A DNA stretch of 17,074 bases from Clostridium sp. UBA6640 (GTDB lineage: Bacteria; Bacillota; Clostridia; Clostridiales; Clostridiaceae): contig NZ_DKLM01000048.1 in NCBI RefSeq assembly GCF_002455975.1, positions 6,592-23,665 of the forward strand. Direction: 5' to 3'. This document shows, piece after piece, positions 6,726-13,607 of the stretch (position 1 is the stretch's first letter; each line of letters begins with the position of its first letter). A program made the position numbers and the translations under genes. A model generated the notes under the pieces. That model saw only the letters and a program-made list of their open reading frames with translations, was not told the DNA's origin and ran no database searches.

Positions 6726-8153
6726 ATGTTAAAAACTATTAGAGGGAAAATCACTATAGGTGTTGTAATAGCTAGTTTAAGTGTATTGGTTATCATAAAC
6801 ATCATAATATGGGGAATATTTGAGAAGAATCTACAAACTTTTATTACAAATGATATGGATAGGATAAGAACTATTACCTTTTCTGAAATGAAAACACAAT
6901 ATCTTATAAGTAATGATACAACTAGTTTCAATAATAAAAGTGAATTATGGCCAATCTTAAATAATATTAATAAACAATATGATATATACGCTTCAGTAAA
7001 TGATGATAGGAATAATTATAAACAATTCACTGGGAAGTTACTAGATGAAAAATATACAGAGAAGATAATGATAGATAGCGATAAAAAGTCATCATTATTA
7101 TATATACATAATGAAAAACCAGTGTTTTATGCTACTTATGCCTATCCTATGTATGTAGGTGATAATTATGTAGGAACACTAATATTTCAAAAAGATTATT
7201 TAAGTGAGTATAAAGGTTCTATTAATCTTATGACAGAAATTATATTTATTCAAAGCCTATTATTTATAGCAATGATCTTAATTATATATTTTTGGTTAAA
7301 GAAAACGACAAAGTCCTTAAATACCTTAGCAACAGGTATGTCTTTTGTAGAACAAGGAGATTTTTCTAATAGATTAGAAACAAAGAGTAATGATGAGGTA
7401 GCAAGTTTAATTCATCATTTCAATAGAATGCAGGATCAAATAGAGGCGCAAATGGAATGTTTGCAGCTAGAAAAGAAAAAGATAGAGCAGCTAGAAAAAT
7501 CATCGAGAAATTTTTTTAATTACGCAACCCATGAGATGAAAACCCCTGTTACTGCAATTATAGGATATACTCAGTTACTTCAAAAGGGAGAAATGGACAA
7601 AGAGGTAACAGAAAGAGCTCATAATAGAATTATAGCTGAATCTAAAAGGATGCATACAATGGTTCAAAATATGTTAGTGGTAGCGAGGGGTAAAGAAAGA
7701 AAGAGGCACACAGCTCAAAACTTTAATATTAAAGAATTATTAACTCAAATCATATATGAATTTGAGCTTATGTTTGAAAAACAAAAAATAGATATTAACT
7801 TAAAGAGTGATGACGCTATAATTTTTGCTGTAAAGGAAGATATAAGAACTATTCTTGTAAATTTAATAGATAATGGAATCAAATACAGTGAAGATGGGCG
7901 GATAAATATTCAATGCAAATGTGAAAATAATGTTTATATTATTATAGAAAATAAATGCCTTCCTATTCCAAAGGAAATTAAAGAAAATTTATTAGAGCCT
8001 TTTACTAAATATAATTATGGAGACCATACACAAGTAAGCTCTGGATTGGGATTATTTATATGCAAAGAATTAGCGAAAAAAAATAATGCATATATAACTT
8101 ATAAGGTAGATGAGGGAAAAATTGCTTTTATGATAGAATTGCCTTCGGAGTGA
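6726..8153 (+). CDS. Membrane sensor histidine kinase
   Basis: This 475-residue kinase starts 5 bases after the regulator stop, with GAGGT inside the end of that gene as ribosome site. Transmembrane helices lie at about 10-31 and 170-191, enclosing an extracytoplasmic sensor region of about 135 residues (33-168) that I do not recognise. A HAMP linker follows (about 192-245), then a coiled region rich in Glu and Lys. HisKA has phospho-acceptor His269 in YATHEMKTPVTA. The ATP-binding domain has the N-box NLIDNGIKYSEDG (Asn383) and SSGLGLFICKEL (440-448). All catalytic elements are present. The sensor size suggests direct detection of an external ligand or lipoprotein partner (inference). The operon ends at the strong terminator at 8237-8284. 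Confidence 0.9.
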   Translation: MLKTIRGKITIGVVIASLSVLVIINIIIWGIFEKNLQTFITNDMDRIRTITFSEMKTQYLISNDTTSFNNKSELWPILNNINKQYDIYASVNDDRNNYKQFTGKLLDEKYTEKIMIDSDKKSSLLYIHNEKPVFYATYAYPMYVGDNYVGTLIFQKDYLSEYKGSINLMTEIIFIQSLLFIAMILIIYFWLKKTTKSLNTLATGMSFVEQGDFSNRLETKSNDEVASLIHHFNRMQDQIEAQMECLQLEKKKIEQLEKSSRNFFNYATHEMKTPVTAIIGYTQLLQKGEMDKEVTERAHNRIIAESKRMHTMVQNMLVVARGKERKRHTAQNFNIKELLTQIIYEFELMFEKQKIDINLKSDDAIIFAVKEDIRTILVNLIDNGIKYSEDGRINIQCKCENNVYIIIENKCLPIPKEIKENLLEPFTKYNYGDHTQVSSGLGLFICKELAKKNNAYITYKVDEGKIAFMIELPSE

Positions 8154-8236
8154 TAAGAATATAAAATAGAAGAGAAGTTATTTAAAAATTCTAGCATATA
8201 TGCAGGCTTTAATAAAAAGAGTAGTGAGAAAATATA

Positions 8237-8284
8237 AAAATAGACTTAACTCTACAATCGTAGAATTAAGTCTATTTTATTTTA
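8237..8284 (+). terminator. Strong terminator of the two-component operon
   Basis: A 19-bp stem with one C-A mismatch (8237-8255 with 8260-8278) closes a 4-base loop AATC and runs into a T-rich tract. It is nearly symmetric and so may work on both strands. Its loop plus right arm (8252-8282) recurs at 12784-12814. Confidence 0.85.
8252..8282. repeat. 31-bp direct repeat, left boundary of the van-like island
   Basis: This segment matches 12784-12814 at 30 of 31 positions (T versus G at the 15th base). Here it is part of the intact terminator hairpin; the right copy lacks the outer left arm. It marks where codon use changes. Confidence 0.8.
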
Positions 8285-8319
8285 ATTATTACTTAGAAAA
8301 AATCTTTACGAAGCGCTTT

Positions 8320-8430
8320 CTATAAATAAAAGCTCATAATAATAAGTTTCCCTTTTTTACCCATTTTACGTATACCTTCATCAATGTAGCCGCATTTTTT
8401 ATAAGTGAAAAGATTGATGTCATTTTCATT
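8320..8430 (-). pseudogene. C-terminal relic of a GNAT acetyltransferase
   Basis: Reading the minus strand from 8430 to the stop at 8320-8322 gives about 36 residues including LFTYKKCGYIDEGIRKMGKK and then KLIIMSFYL. This is the usual end of a GNAT N-acetyltransferase (final Y-K-K-C-G-F/Y-x-x-E-G-x-R motif). An in-frame stop lies just upstream (8431-8433), so the acetyl-CoA-binding core is missing and this is a remnant. It uses CGT for arginine, like the island genes and unlike the flanks. It cannot be functional alone. Confidence 0.65.
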
Positions 8431-8475
8431 TCAGTATATAATTTTTATAACTTTAAATTAATAGGGTGATTACAT

Positions 8476-8845
8476 TTGTTTAATTTAAAAGCAAACTATC
8501 ATGTTGCTGTGCCAACTGCCTTTCATTACGACGAAGAAATAAACGTTCAAGCAACCTTAGGGTATATCATCAACTTAGCTGAAAAAAGGAGTAAAATCTA
8601 TTTTAGTGCGTGGGGCAACAGGAGAACAACACAGTTTATCTGTAAAAGAAAAAATTATTATTTTAAATGCTATTCAAGAAAATAACGCTTTAAGTCCAGA
8701 GTTAGAAATAATTTTTGGTGTATATAGCATTTGTCAAAAAGGTGCTATTGAATTAGCGAAATACGTGAATCAATGCAATAAAATTTCTGGAGTACTGTTA
8801 GGATATTCTCCATATATACTTCCGATACATAAAGAGGCTATTTAA
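8476..8845 (+). pseudogene. Frameshifted, truncated DapA-family aldolase
   Basis: The first part reads MFNLKANYHVAVPTAFHYDE and continues to AEK; after a one-base shift it continues GVKSILVRGATGEQHSLSVK and ends at SPYILPIHKEAI. Together this is the first ~120 residues of a dihydrodipicolinate synthase/N-acetylneuraminate lyase-type barrel (normally about 290). The shift is one extra A in the A6 run at 8582-8587. The conserved GTTGE-like motif is present, but the Schiff-base lysine region is absent. After the stop, possible residual coding (YTKAIVKKLNK) runs to about 8890. The start is TTG 8476 with AGGGTG upstream. A sequencing error could explain the shift but not the truncation. Its CGT arginine codon matches the island. 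Confidence 0.75.
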
Positions 8846-8952
8846 TATACAAAAGCTATTGTAAAAAAGCTTAATAAATCCATAATATAAGAGAGGGTGT
8901 TGGGAGCAAAAACATCAAGAACCGGTAATTGCAAAAATAATTTTTCAGAGAG

Positions 8953-8980
8953 TTGTCCATACCGAAATATGAGATATAAC
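8953..8980 (+). promoter_or_regulatory. Candidate promoter for the vanRS-like pair
   Basis: TTGTCC (8953-8958) and TATAAC (8975-8980) are separated by 16 bp and sit 20 bases before the VanR-like start. AGGAGTG (8988-8994) is the ribosome site. Confidence 0.5.
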
Positions 8981-9000
8981 TTTGTTTAGGAGTGAGATAG

Positions 9001-9696
9001 ATGAAGAATATAACAATATTAATAGCTGATGATGATAGAGAAATTGCTAATCTGGTTGCTATCCATTTAGAGAAAGAAGGGTACCATATCATTAAGGTAT
9101 CTGATGGACAAGAAGCCGTTGAAGCTATTCAGACTCAACCGATTGATTTGCTGATTTTGGATATTATGATGCCGAAAATGGACGGATATGAAGTTACCCG
9201 TCACATTCGTGAAAAACATAATATGCCCATCATTTTTCTGAGTGCTAAAACGTCTGATTTTGATAAAGTACAAGGACTCGTGATTGGAGCAGATGATTAT
9301 ATGACTAAACCATTCACACCCATCGAATTGGTAGCTCGTGTAAATGCCCAACTGCGACGCTTTATGAAGTTAAATCAACCTAAAACTAACCATAACTCAA
9401 GCTTGGAATTTGGAGGATTAGTGATTTCGCCTGAACACCATACAGTTACTTTATATGGTAAGAATATTGAGCTAACTCCGAAAGAGTTTGAAATTTTATA
9501 TTTATTAGCCAGTCATCCAAATAAAGTTTATAGTGCAGAAGATATTTTTCAGAAGGTATGGGGGGATGCATATTATGAAAGTGGGAATACCGTTATGGTT
9601 CATATTCGTACTTTGCGGAAAAAACTTGAAGAGGATAAACGAAAAAACAAATTGATAAAAACTGTATGGGGGGTAGGTTATAAATTCAATGGGTAA
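9001..9696 (+). CDS. vanR: VanR-like response regulator
   Basis: This 231-residue OmpR-family regulator resembles VanR. The receiver domain has the acidic pocket Asp10-Asp12, phospho-acceptor Asp54 in LILDIMMPKMDG, Ser81 and Lys103 in YMTKPFTP. The winged-helix domain ends VMVHIRTLRKKLEE ... KTVWGVGYKF, close to the KTVWGVGYK end of classical VanR. In van systems the phosphorylated regulator activates the resistance operon; here the likely targets are the vanY- and vanZ-like genes (inference). It overlaps the kinase gene by 8 bases (ATGGGTAA), so the two are translationally coupled. Arginine codons are mostly CGT/CGC/CGA/CGG with one AGA, the reverse of the response regulator at 6046-6720, which points to horizontal origin. 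The van type cannot be assigned without a ligase gene. Confidence 0.82.
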   Translation: MKNITILIADDDREIANLVAIHLEKEGYHIIKVSDGQEAVEAIQTQPIDLLILDIMMPKMDGYEVTRHIREKHNMPIIFLSAKTSDFDKVQGLVIGADDYMTKPFTPIELVARVNAQLRRFMKLNQPKTNHNSSLEFGGLVISPEHHTVTLYGKNIELTPKEFEILYLLASHPNKVYSAEDIFQKVWGDAYYESGNTVMVHIRTLRKKLEEDKRKNKLIKTVWGVGYKFNG

Positions 9697-10795
9697 AATA
9701 CTACGAAGCTTTCGTTCAAAAATGATAATGTTGTTAGGTTTAAGCATGCTGTTGTCTAGCGCCATAACATACCTACTCTTTAAAGTACTCCAATTGTATT
9801 ATTATATAAATGTTAATTATGGAGATACACTAGCTTATCTTCGTAGGATTATGGGGAATATTGGAGACTTTAACGTCTTTGTACTGTTATTTATCCTGCT
9901 TTCGATATTGTTTTTCTTTTTACTTACAAAACCCTATTCTGCCTATTTCAATGAGATTTCAAAAGGAATTCATTATCTCGCTCAGGGTGACTTTAAGCAT
10001 CGAGTTCAAATATTGTCAAATGACGAATTAAGTGATATTGCACGAGGCATTAATCTGGCAAGTGAAAAATTGGAAGAAGCCATAGAAAGGGGTGACTTTT
10101 CAGAAAGTAGTAAAGAGCAGTTAGTAGTAAATTTGGCTCATGATTTGCGCACACCTCTTACCTCTGTTTTAGGTTATTTAGATTTAATCCTTAAGGATGA
10201 TAGCTTGACTGAAAATCAGACTAGGCATTATTTAACGATCGCTTTTACCAAATCTCAACGCTTAGAAAGGTTGATTGATGAATTATTCGAAATAACTAGG
10301 ATGAATTATGGTATGTTACCAATTGAAAAGAAACAAATCGATTTAAGTGAGCTACTTATTCAATTGAAAGAAGAGTTGTATCCTGTCTTCGAGAAAAACG
10401 ATTTGATAGCAAGAATAAATATTACTTCCACTTTATCTATTATGGGTGATGGAGAGTTGTTGGCCCGTGTGTTTGAAAATCTTCTGATTAATGCAAATCG
10501 CTATGGATATGAGGGGCAGTATGTAGATATCAACGGCTTTATTGATTCAAAGGAAGTAGTTATTCAAGTTATCAATTATGGGGATGCTATTCCTCCAGAT
10601 GAACTGCCTTATATTTTTGATATGCTTTATACTGGTGACAAAGCACGAACTAATCAAGAAAATAGCACAGGCATCGGTTTATTCATTGCGAAGAATATAG
10701 TAGAGCAGCACAATGGGACGATTACTGCCGAAAGTAATTTAATACGCACTATATTTGAGGTCCGTTTACCAATGGAGGATTCTCAAAGAGATTAA
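9689..10795 (+). CDS. vanS: VanS-like sensor histidine kinase
   Basis: This 368-residue kinase has two transmembrane helices (about 13-36 and 62-80) enclosing only about 25 outside residues, so it probably senses at or within the membrane. A HAMP-like linker (about 85-135) precedes HisKA with phospho-acceptor His151 in LAHDLRTPLTSVLGY. The N-box is NLLINANRYG (about 264-273) and the G-box STGIGLFIAKNIVEQHNG. This layout matches VanS kinases that respond to glycopeptides or to cell-wall damage. It starts inside the end of the VanR-like gene. Codon use is island-like (CGC, CGA, CGT). VanS is the best guess given the neighbours; related bacitracin- or lantibiotic-sensing kinases share the overall design. 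Confidence 0.8.
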   Translation: MGKILRSFRSKMIMLLGLSMLLSSAITYLLFKVLQLYYYINVNYGDTLAYLRRIMGNIGDFNVFVLLFILLSILFFFLLTKPYSAYFNEISKGIHYLAQGDFKHRVQILSNDELSDIARGINLASEKLEEAIERGDFSESSKEQLVVNLAHDLRTPLTSVLGYLDLILKDDSLTENQTRHYLTIAFTKSQRLERLIDELFEITRMNYGMLPIEKKQIDLSELLIQLKEELYPVFEKNDLIARINITSTLSIMGDGELLARVFENLLINANRYGYEGQYVDINGFIDSKEVVIQVINYGDAIPPDELPYIFDMLYTGDKARTNQENSTGIGLFIAKNIVEQHNGTITAESNLIRTIFEVRLPMEDSQRD

Positions 10796-10803
10796 GTGTA
10801 AAA

Positions 10804-10834
10804 TTCAAGTAAAAAATTTAAGGAAAATTTAATA
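10804..10834 (+). promoter_or_regulatory. Candidate VanR-type direct-repeat box upstream of vanY
   Basis: TTTAAGG (10817-10823) and TTTAATA (10828-10834) are separated by AAAA, the 7-4-7 direct-repeat spacing used by OmpR/PhoB-family regulators. A further TTCAAGT (10804-10810) may be a third half-site. The box lies about 30-60 bases upstream of a TATACT -10 hexamer (10867-10872) that lacks a good -35, which suits an activated promoter. Confidence 0.45.
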
Positions 10835-10866
10835 TTTACCCCACTTTTTATTTTAAAAGTTTTTCC

Positions 10867-10872
10867 TATACT
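10867..10872 (+). promoter_or_regulatory. Candidate -10 element for the vanY-like gene
   Basis: TATACT sits 33 bases before the ATG, with no recognisable -35 at the proper distance (CTTTTT at 10844-10849). AAGGAGGG (10889-10896) is a strong ribosome site. Confidence 0.4.
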
Positions 10873-10904
10873 ATAAACAAGTTAAGTTAAGGAGGGAACT
10901 AAAG

Positions 10905-11798
10905 ATGAAAAAGTGGGGACTTTTATTGCCCTTTGCATTATTCATAGTTTTTATTTTTTATATATTACCGATATCTCAATATAAAGTAGATATTCAAGGA
11001 GAGATTAAAAAATATGAACAAAATAATAAGGATACATCGGATGATAAAATGGCAGCTGAAAATATCCAAAAGATTAAGCTTACGGAAGAACAGATCTATC
11101 AAGGGAATCTACTCTTAGTCAACAATGAACATCCTGTTCACCAAAAGAGTATAAAATCGGATGTCATAAATTTATTTACGCACAAAGAATTGACAAAGGG
11201 GTATGGGTTACTTGATAGCGAAATTAAATTATCAGAAGAAATAGCTGAAAAATTTTCTGAGATGATATCTGATGCTGAAAAAGATAGGGTTTGTCACTTT
11301 TTAATTAGCAGTGGTTTTCGAGACTTAGATGAGCAAAGCAGACTTTACGAAGAAATGGGTTCTGATTATGCTTTGCCAGCAGGTCAAAGCGAACACAATT
11401 TAGGATTAGCGCTTGATGTAGGATCCACTCAAATGAAGATGGATAAAGCGCCTGAAGGAAAGTGGATAGAAAAAAAATCTTGGGAATACGGCTTTATATT
11501 ACGCTATCCATTGGATAAAACAGATGTTACAGGAATTCAATATGAACCTTGGCATATCCGTTATGTCGGCTTGCCTCACAGTGCGATTATGCAGGAAATG
11601 AATTTAGCATTGGAAGAATATTTGGATTATTTGAAAGAAGAAAAGAGCATTTCTGTTAGTGTTTATGGGAAAAAATATATAATTTCATATTATTCCGTTT
11701 CTCAAAATGAGACAATTGAAGTTGAAGTACCAGCGAATAAACAGTATGAAATATCTGGTAATAATATAGATGGAGTGATTGTGACCACATCTTCTTGA
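10905..11798 (+). CDS. vanY: VanY-like D,D-carboxypeptidase (peptidase family M15B)
   Basis: This 297-residue enzyme is anchored or exported by an N-terminal hydrophobic segment (MKKWGLLLPFALFIVFIFYI). The M15B catalytic domain spans about 60-245: SGFRDLDEQSRLYEE (substrate region), SEHNLGLALDVG (zinc ligands His164 and Asp171) and EPWHIRYVG (catalytic Glu214 and zinc ligand His217), so it appears intact. Such enzymes remove the terminal D-Ala from peptidoglycan pentapeptide, lowering the glycopeptide target level, and act outside the membrane. A C-terminal extension (about 247-297) with a beta-rich pattern (SVSVYGKKYIISYYSVS) is longer than the minimal domain and of unknown role. The strong AAGGAGGG site and the direct-repeat box upstream suggest its own VanR-activated promoter. 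Codon use is island-like. Confidence 0.85.
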   Translation: MKKWGLLLPFALFIVFIFYILPISQYKVDIQGEIKKYEQNNKDTSDDKMAAENIQKIKLTEEQIYQGNLLLVNNEHPVHQKSIKSDVINLFTHKELTKGYGLLDSEIKLSEEIAEKFSEMISDAEKDRVCHFLISSGFRDLDEQSRLYEEMGSDYALPAGQSEHNLGLALDVGSTQMKMDKAPEGKWIEKKSWEYGFILRYPLDKTDVTGIQYEPWHIRYVGLPHSAIMQEMNLALEEYLDYLKEEKSISVSVYGKKYIISYYSVSQNETIEVEVPANKQYEISGNNIDGVIVTTSS

Positions 11799-11822
11799 AT
11801 TAGGTCCTAAAATGATAAAGTC

Positions 11823-11981
11823 ATGGGTTTAAATGTAAAGTTAGGAGACGTATTCTATATACTTACAGTTTTTTATACTTATTTTTGTACTATTATTTTA
11901 TGTATTGTGTTTCAAATTGGATTTTTATTAAAGGCGTTAAAAATTAAGAAAACATTAAGAATTGTATTAACTTATTCTTAA
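11823..11981 (+). pseudogene. Partial duplicate of the VanZ N-terminus
   Basis: A 52-codon reading frame between vanY and vanZ includes CTIILCIVFQIGFLLKALKI, which aligns with CTSILCIVFQIGFYLRAKKK in the intact VanZ-like protein. The DNA match is clear over about 11883-11937 against 12123-12176. The frame then ends at TAA without the rest of the VanZ fold. There is no good ribosome site before ATG 11823. It is best read as a decayed tandem copy or recombination scar; translation as a one-helix membrane peptide cannot be excluded. Confidence 0.6.
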
Positions 11982-12042
11982 GCTTTTATTGATATTATAA
12001 TCATGTCAATAATTAAATTTTAATTCAACAAGGAGGATTATT

Positions 12043-12723
12043 GTGTTACTATTTCAGTATTTATATGCCTATATTCGTATATGTATTATGTATGTTGTTC
12101 ATACTGATTTTTTAATTAATATTATTTGTACATCTATTTTATGTATTGTATTTCAAATAGGATTTTATCTAAGGGCTAAGAAGAAGGAAGGGGTAAGTGT
12201 TTCTCGCAAGCATTTTCTAGGAGTATTTATTTTTTTATTGTATCTGGCAGCTGTTTATGGGGTAACAGGTATAGGAACAATTTGGGATGTGCAACGGTTT
12301 GTTACCGCATCTACATCTGGATTTGATCGAATTTATTTAGTTCCATTCTCTAGTTCTCCTGAGTCAATGATGCCATATGTTTTGAATATTATAATGACGA
12401 TACCATTAGGATTCTTGTTACCATTGATTTGGAAACAATTTCGAACAATTAAAAAGGTTGCCTTATCGGGTTTTTTGTTATCCTTAAGTATTGAATTAAG
12501 TCAATTGTTCACTCGGATACGAACCACAACCACAGATGATTTAATTATGAACACCCTAGGAGCTATTATCGGATATTTCATCTTTAAAGCATTCTTTCAC
12601 ATCATCTTGAAAAAAAATAGCAACGAAAAAGATGAAATAATATCATCTTCAGTTGTAATCAAACATGAAGCAATCTTTTATTTAGTATTATCATTTTTGG
12701 GGATGTTTTTATTTGCTATTTAG
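12043..12723 (+). CDS. vanZ: VanZ-like membrane protein
   Basis: This 226-residue VanZ-family protein has about five hydrophobic segments (near 25-43, 58-76, 110-130, 138-155 and 205-225, plus the DLIMNTLGAIIGYFIF helix). The family motifs are present: YLVPFSSS, then NIIMTIPLGFLLPLIW, SLSIELSQLF and TTTDDLIMNTLGAIIGY. VanZ proteins are linked to low-level resistance to teicoplanin and lipoglycopeptides without altering the peptidoglycan terminus; mechanism unresolved. The start is GTG 12043 with AAGGAGG (12030-12036) 6 bases upstream. A TATAAT at 11996-12001 could be a promoter -10, but no convincing -35 is present. CGN arginine codons continue here, making this the last gene of the island. 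No hairpin terminator follows except the half-copy at 12784-12814. Confidence 0.85.
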   Translation: MLLFQYLYAYIRICIMYVVHTDFLINIICTSILCIVFQIGFYLRAKKKEGVSVSRKHFLGVFIFLLYLAAVYGVTGIGTIWDVQRFVTASTSGFDRIYLVPFSSSPESMMPYVLNIIMTIPLGFLLPLIWKQFRTIKKVALSGFLLSLSIELSQLFTRIRTTTTDDLIMNTLGAIIGYFIFKAFFHIILKKNSNEKDEIISSSVVIKHEAIFYLVLSFLGMFLFAI

Positions 12724-12783
12724 GGCTTTTCGCCATCAATAATACCTGACAAAAAATAAAGTAGATATATTATAAAGGACAGA

Positions 12784-12814
12784 CTACAATCGTAGAAGTA
12801 AGTCTATTTTATTT
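12784..12814. repeat. 31-bp direct repeat, right boundary of the van-like island
   Basis: This segment matches 8252-8282 at 30 of 31 positions. Only the loop-side and right arm of the terminator are present: CTAC-AATC-GTAG forms a minor hairpin and the outer left arm is missing. Codon use reverts to AGA/AGG directly after it. Confidence 0.8.
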
Positions 12815-12820
12815 AGTAGG

Positions 12821-12862
12821 TTTATTTGTTAATTTATAATAAAATAGAAATTAACAAATAAA
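12821..12862. repeat. Perfect 15-bp inverted repeat upstream of the NTPase gene
   Basis: 12821-12835 and 12848-12862 are exact reverse complements with a 12-base spacer. The stem is nearly all A-T, so it would be a weak terminator. The right arm overlaps the -35 of the candidate promoter at 12851-12878, so an operator role is possible. Confidence 0.55.
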
Positions 12863-12878
12863 TAATTATATAGATAAT
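12851..12878 (+). promoter_or_regulatory. Candidate promoter for the HAM1-like gene
   Basis: TTAACA (12851-12856) and GATAAT (12873-12878) are spaced by 16 bp and lie about 46 bases before the start codon. Confidence 0.45.
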
Positions 12879-12924
12879 TACCTTAAGTTCATTATAAAAA
12901 ATATCAATTTTAGGGGTGAAAAGT

Positions 12925-13551
12925 ATGAATCTATTATATGGCACATCCAATCCAGCAAAATTAATACATATGGAAAAAGTCCTTGAAGGATTAGATATTG
13001 AAATTATCGGATTAAAGGATATTAATTTAAAGTTTGATAAAATAGATGAAAGTGGTAATGAACCACTAGAAAATGCTAGGATTAAAGCTCTTACATATTA
13101 TAGAACGTATAGAAGGCCAGTATTTTCTTGTGATTCAGGGCTATATATAGAAGGGTTAAGCAAAGAAGATCAACCTGGAGTTCATGTTAGAAGGGTGAAT
13201 GGAAAAAATTTAAATGATGAAGAGATGATAGATTACTATAGCTCCTTAGCTAAAAAGTTAGGGGGACAAGCAAAGGCAAGATATAAAAATGGTATATGTC
13301 TAGTGATGGATGATAAAAACATATTTGAATATGATGGAGAAGATATAGGAACAGAAAGTTTTATAATATCTTCAAAGTCTCATGGAAAAAGAAATGAGGG
13401 ATTTCCTTTAGATTCTCTTTCAGTAGATATAGAAACTAATATGTATTATATCGATATGGAGAATGATAAGAAAAATAAAGATGATGTCATTCAGGATAAA
13501 GGATTTAGAGAATTTTTTAAGAGAACGGCGTTAAAGTATGCTGGATATTAA
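12925..13551 (+). CDS. Divergent HAM1/RdgB-like non-canonical NTP pyrophosphatase
   Basis: This 208-residue cytoplasmic protein resembles the Ham1/RdgB family, which hydrolyses XTP, dITP and similar purine nucleotides to monophosphate and pyrophosphate. The nucleotide-binding start is MNLLYGTSNPAKL (family T-G-N-x-x-K), followed by ESGNEPLENARIKAL, FSCDSGLYIEGL (Asp70-Ser71-Gly72, matching D-D-S-G-L) and QPGVHVRR. The C-terminal half departs from the family: EGFPLDSLSVDIET replaces the G-F-G-Y-D-P-I-F region and no S-H-R motif is visible near the end. Its specificity may therefore differ. ATG 12925 is chosen because AGGGGTG (12912-12918) lies 6 bases upstream; GTG 12916 falls within that site. 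Arginine codons are AGA/AGG, so this gene lies outside the island and probably followed the kinase gene before the insertion. Confidence 0.75.
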   Translation: MNLLYGTSNPAKLIHMEKVLEGLDIEIIGLKDINLKFDKIDESGNEPLENARIKALTYYRTYRRPVFSCDSGLYIEGLSKEDQPGVHVRRVNGKNLNDEEMIDYYSSLAKKLGGQAKARYKNGICLVMDDKNIFEYDGEDIGTESFIISSKSHGKRNEGFPLDSLSVDIETNMYYIDMENDKKNKDDVIQDKGFREFFKRTALKYAGY

Positions 13552-13607
13552 ATTTAATGTTAGTGGTACTTTATTTAATTCACAGCTTAAATCAAAGTAC
13601 AATGCAA

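Noticed and set aside
6680..6931. Minus-strand 83-codon frame across the regulator/kinase junction
   Set aside because: It is the shadow of the kinase transmembrane segment; hydrophobicity is a by-product of the opposite strand.
8582..8588. Programmed -1 frameshift at the A-rich tract in the DapA-like relic
   Set aside because: The needed shift is in the +1 direction, and the product would still lack the catalytic half of the enzyme.
9067..9765. Minus-strand frames under the vanR/vanS-like genes
   Set aside because: They are fully or mostly antisense to genes with complete catalytic motifs and have no ribosome sites.
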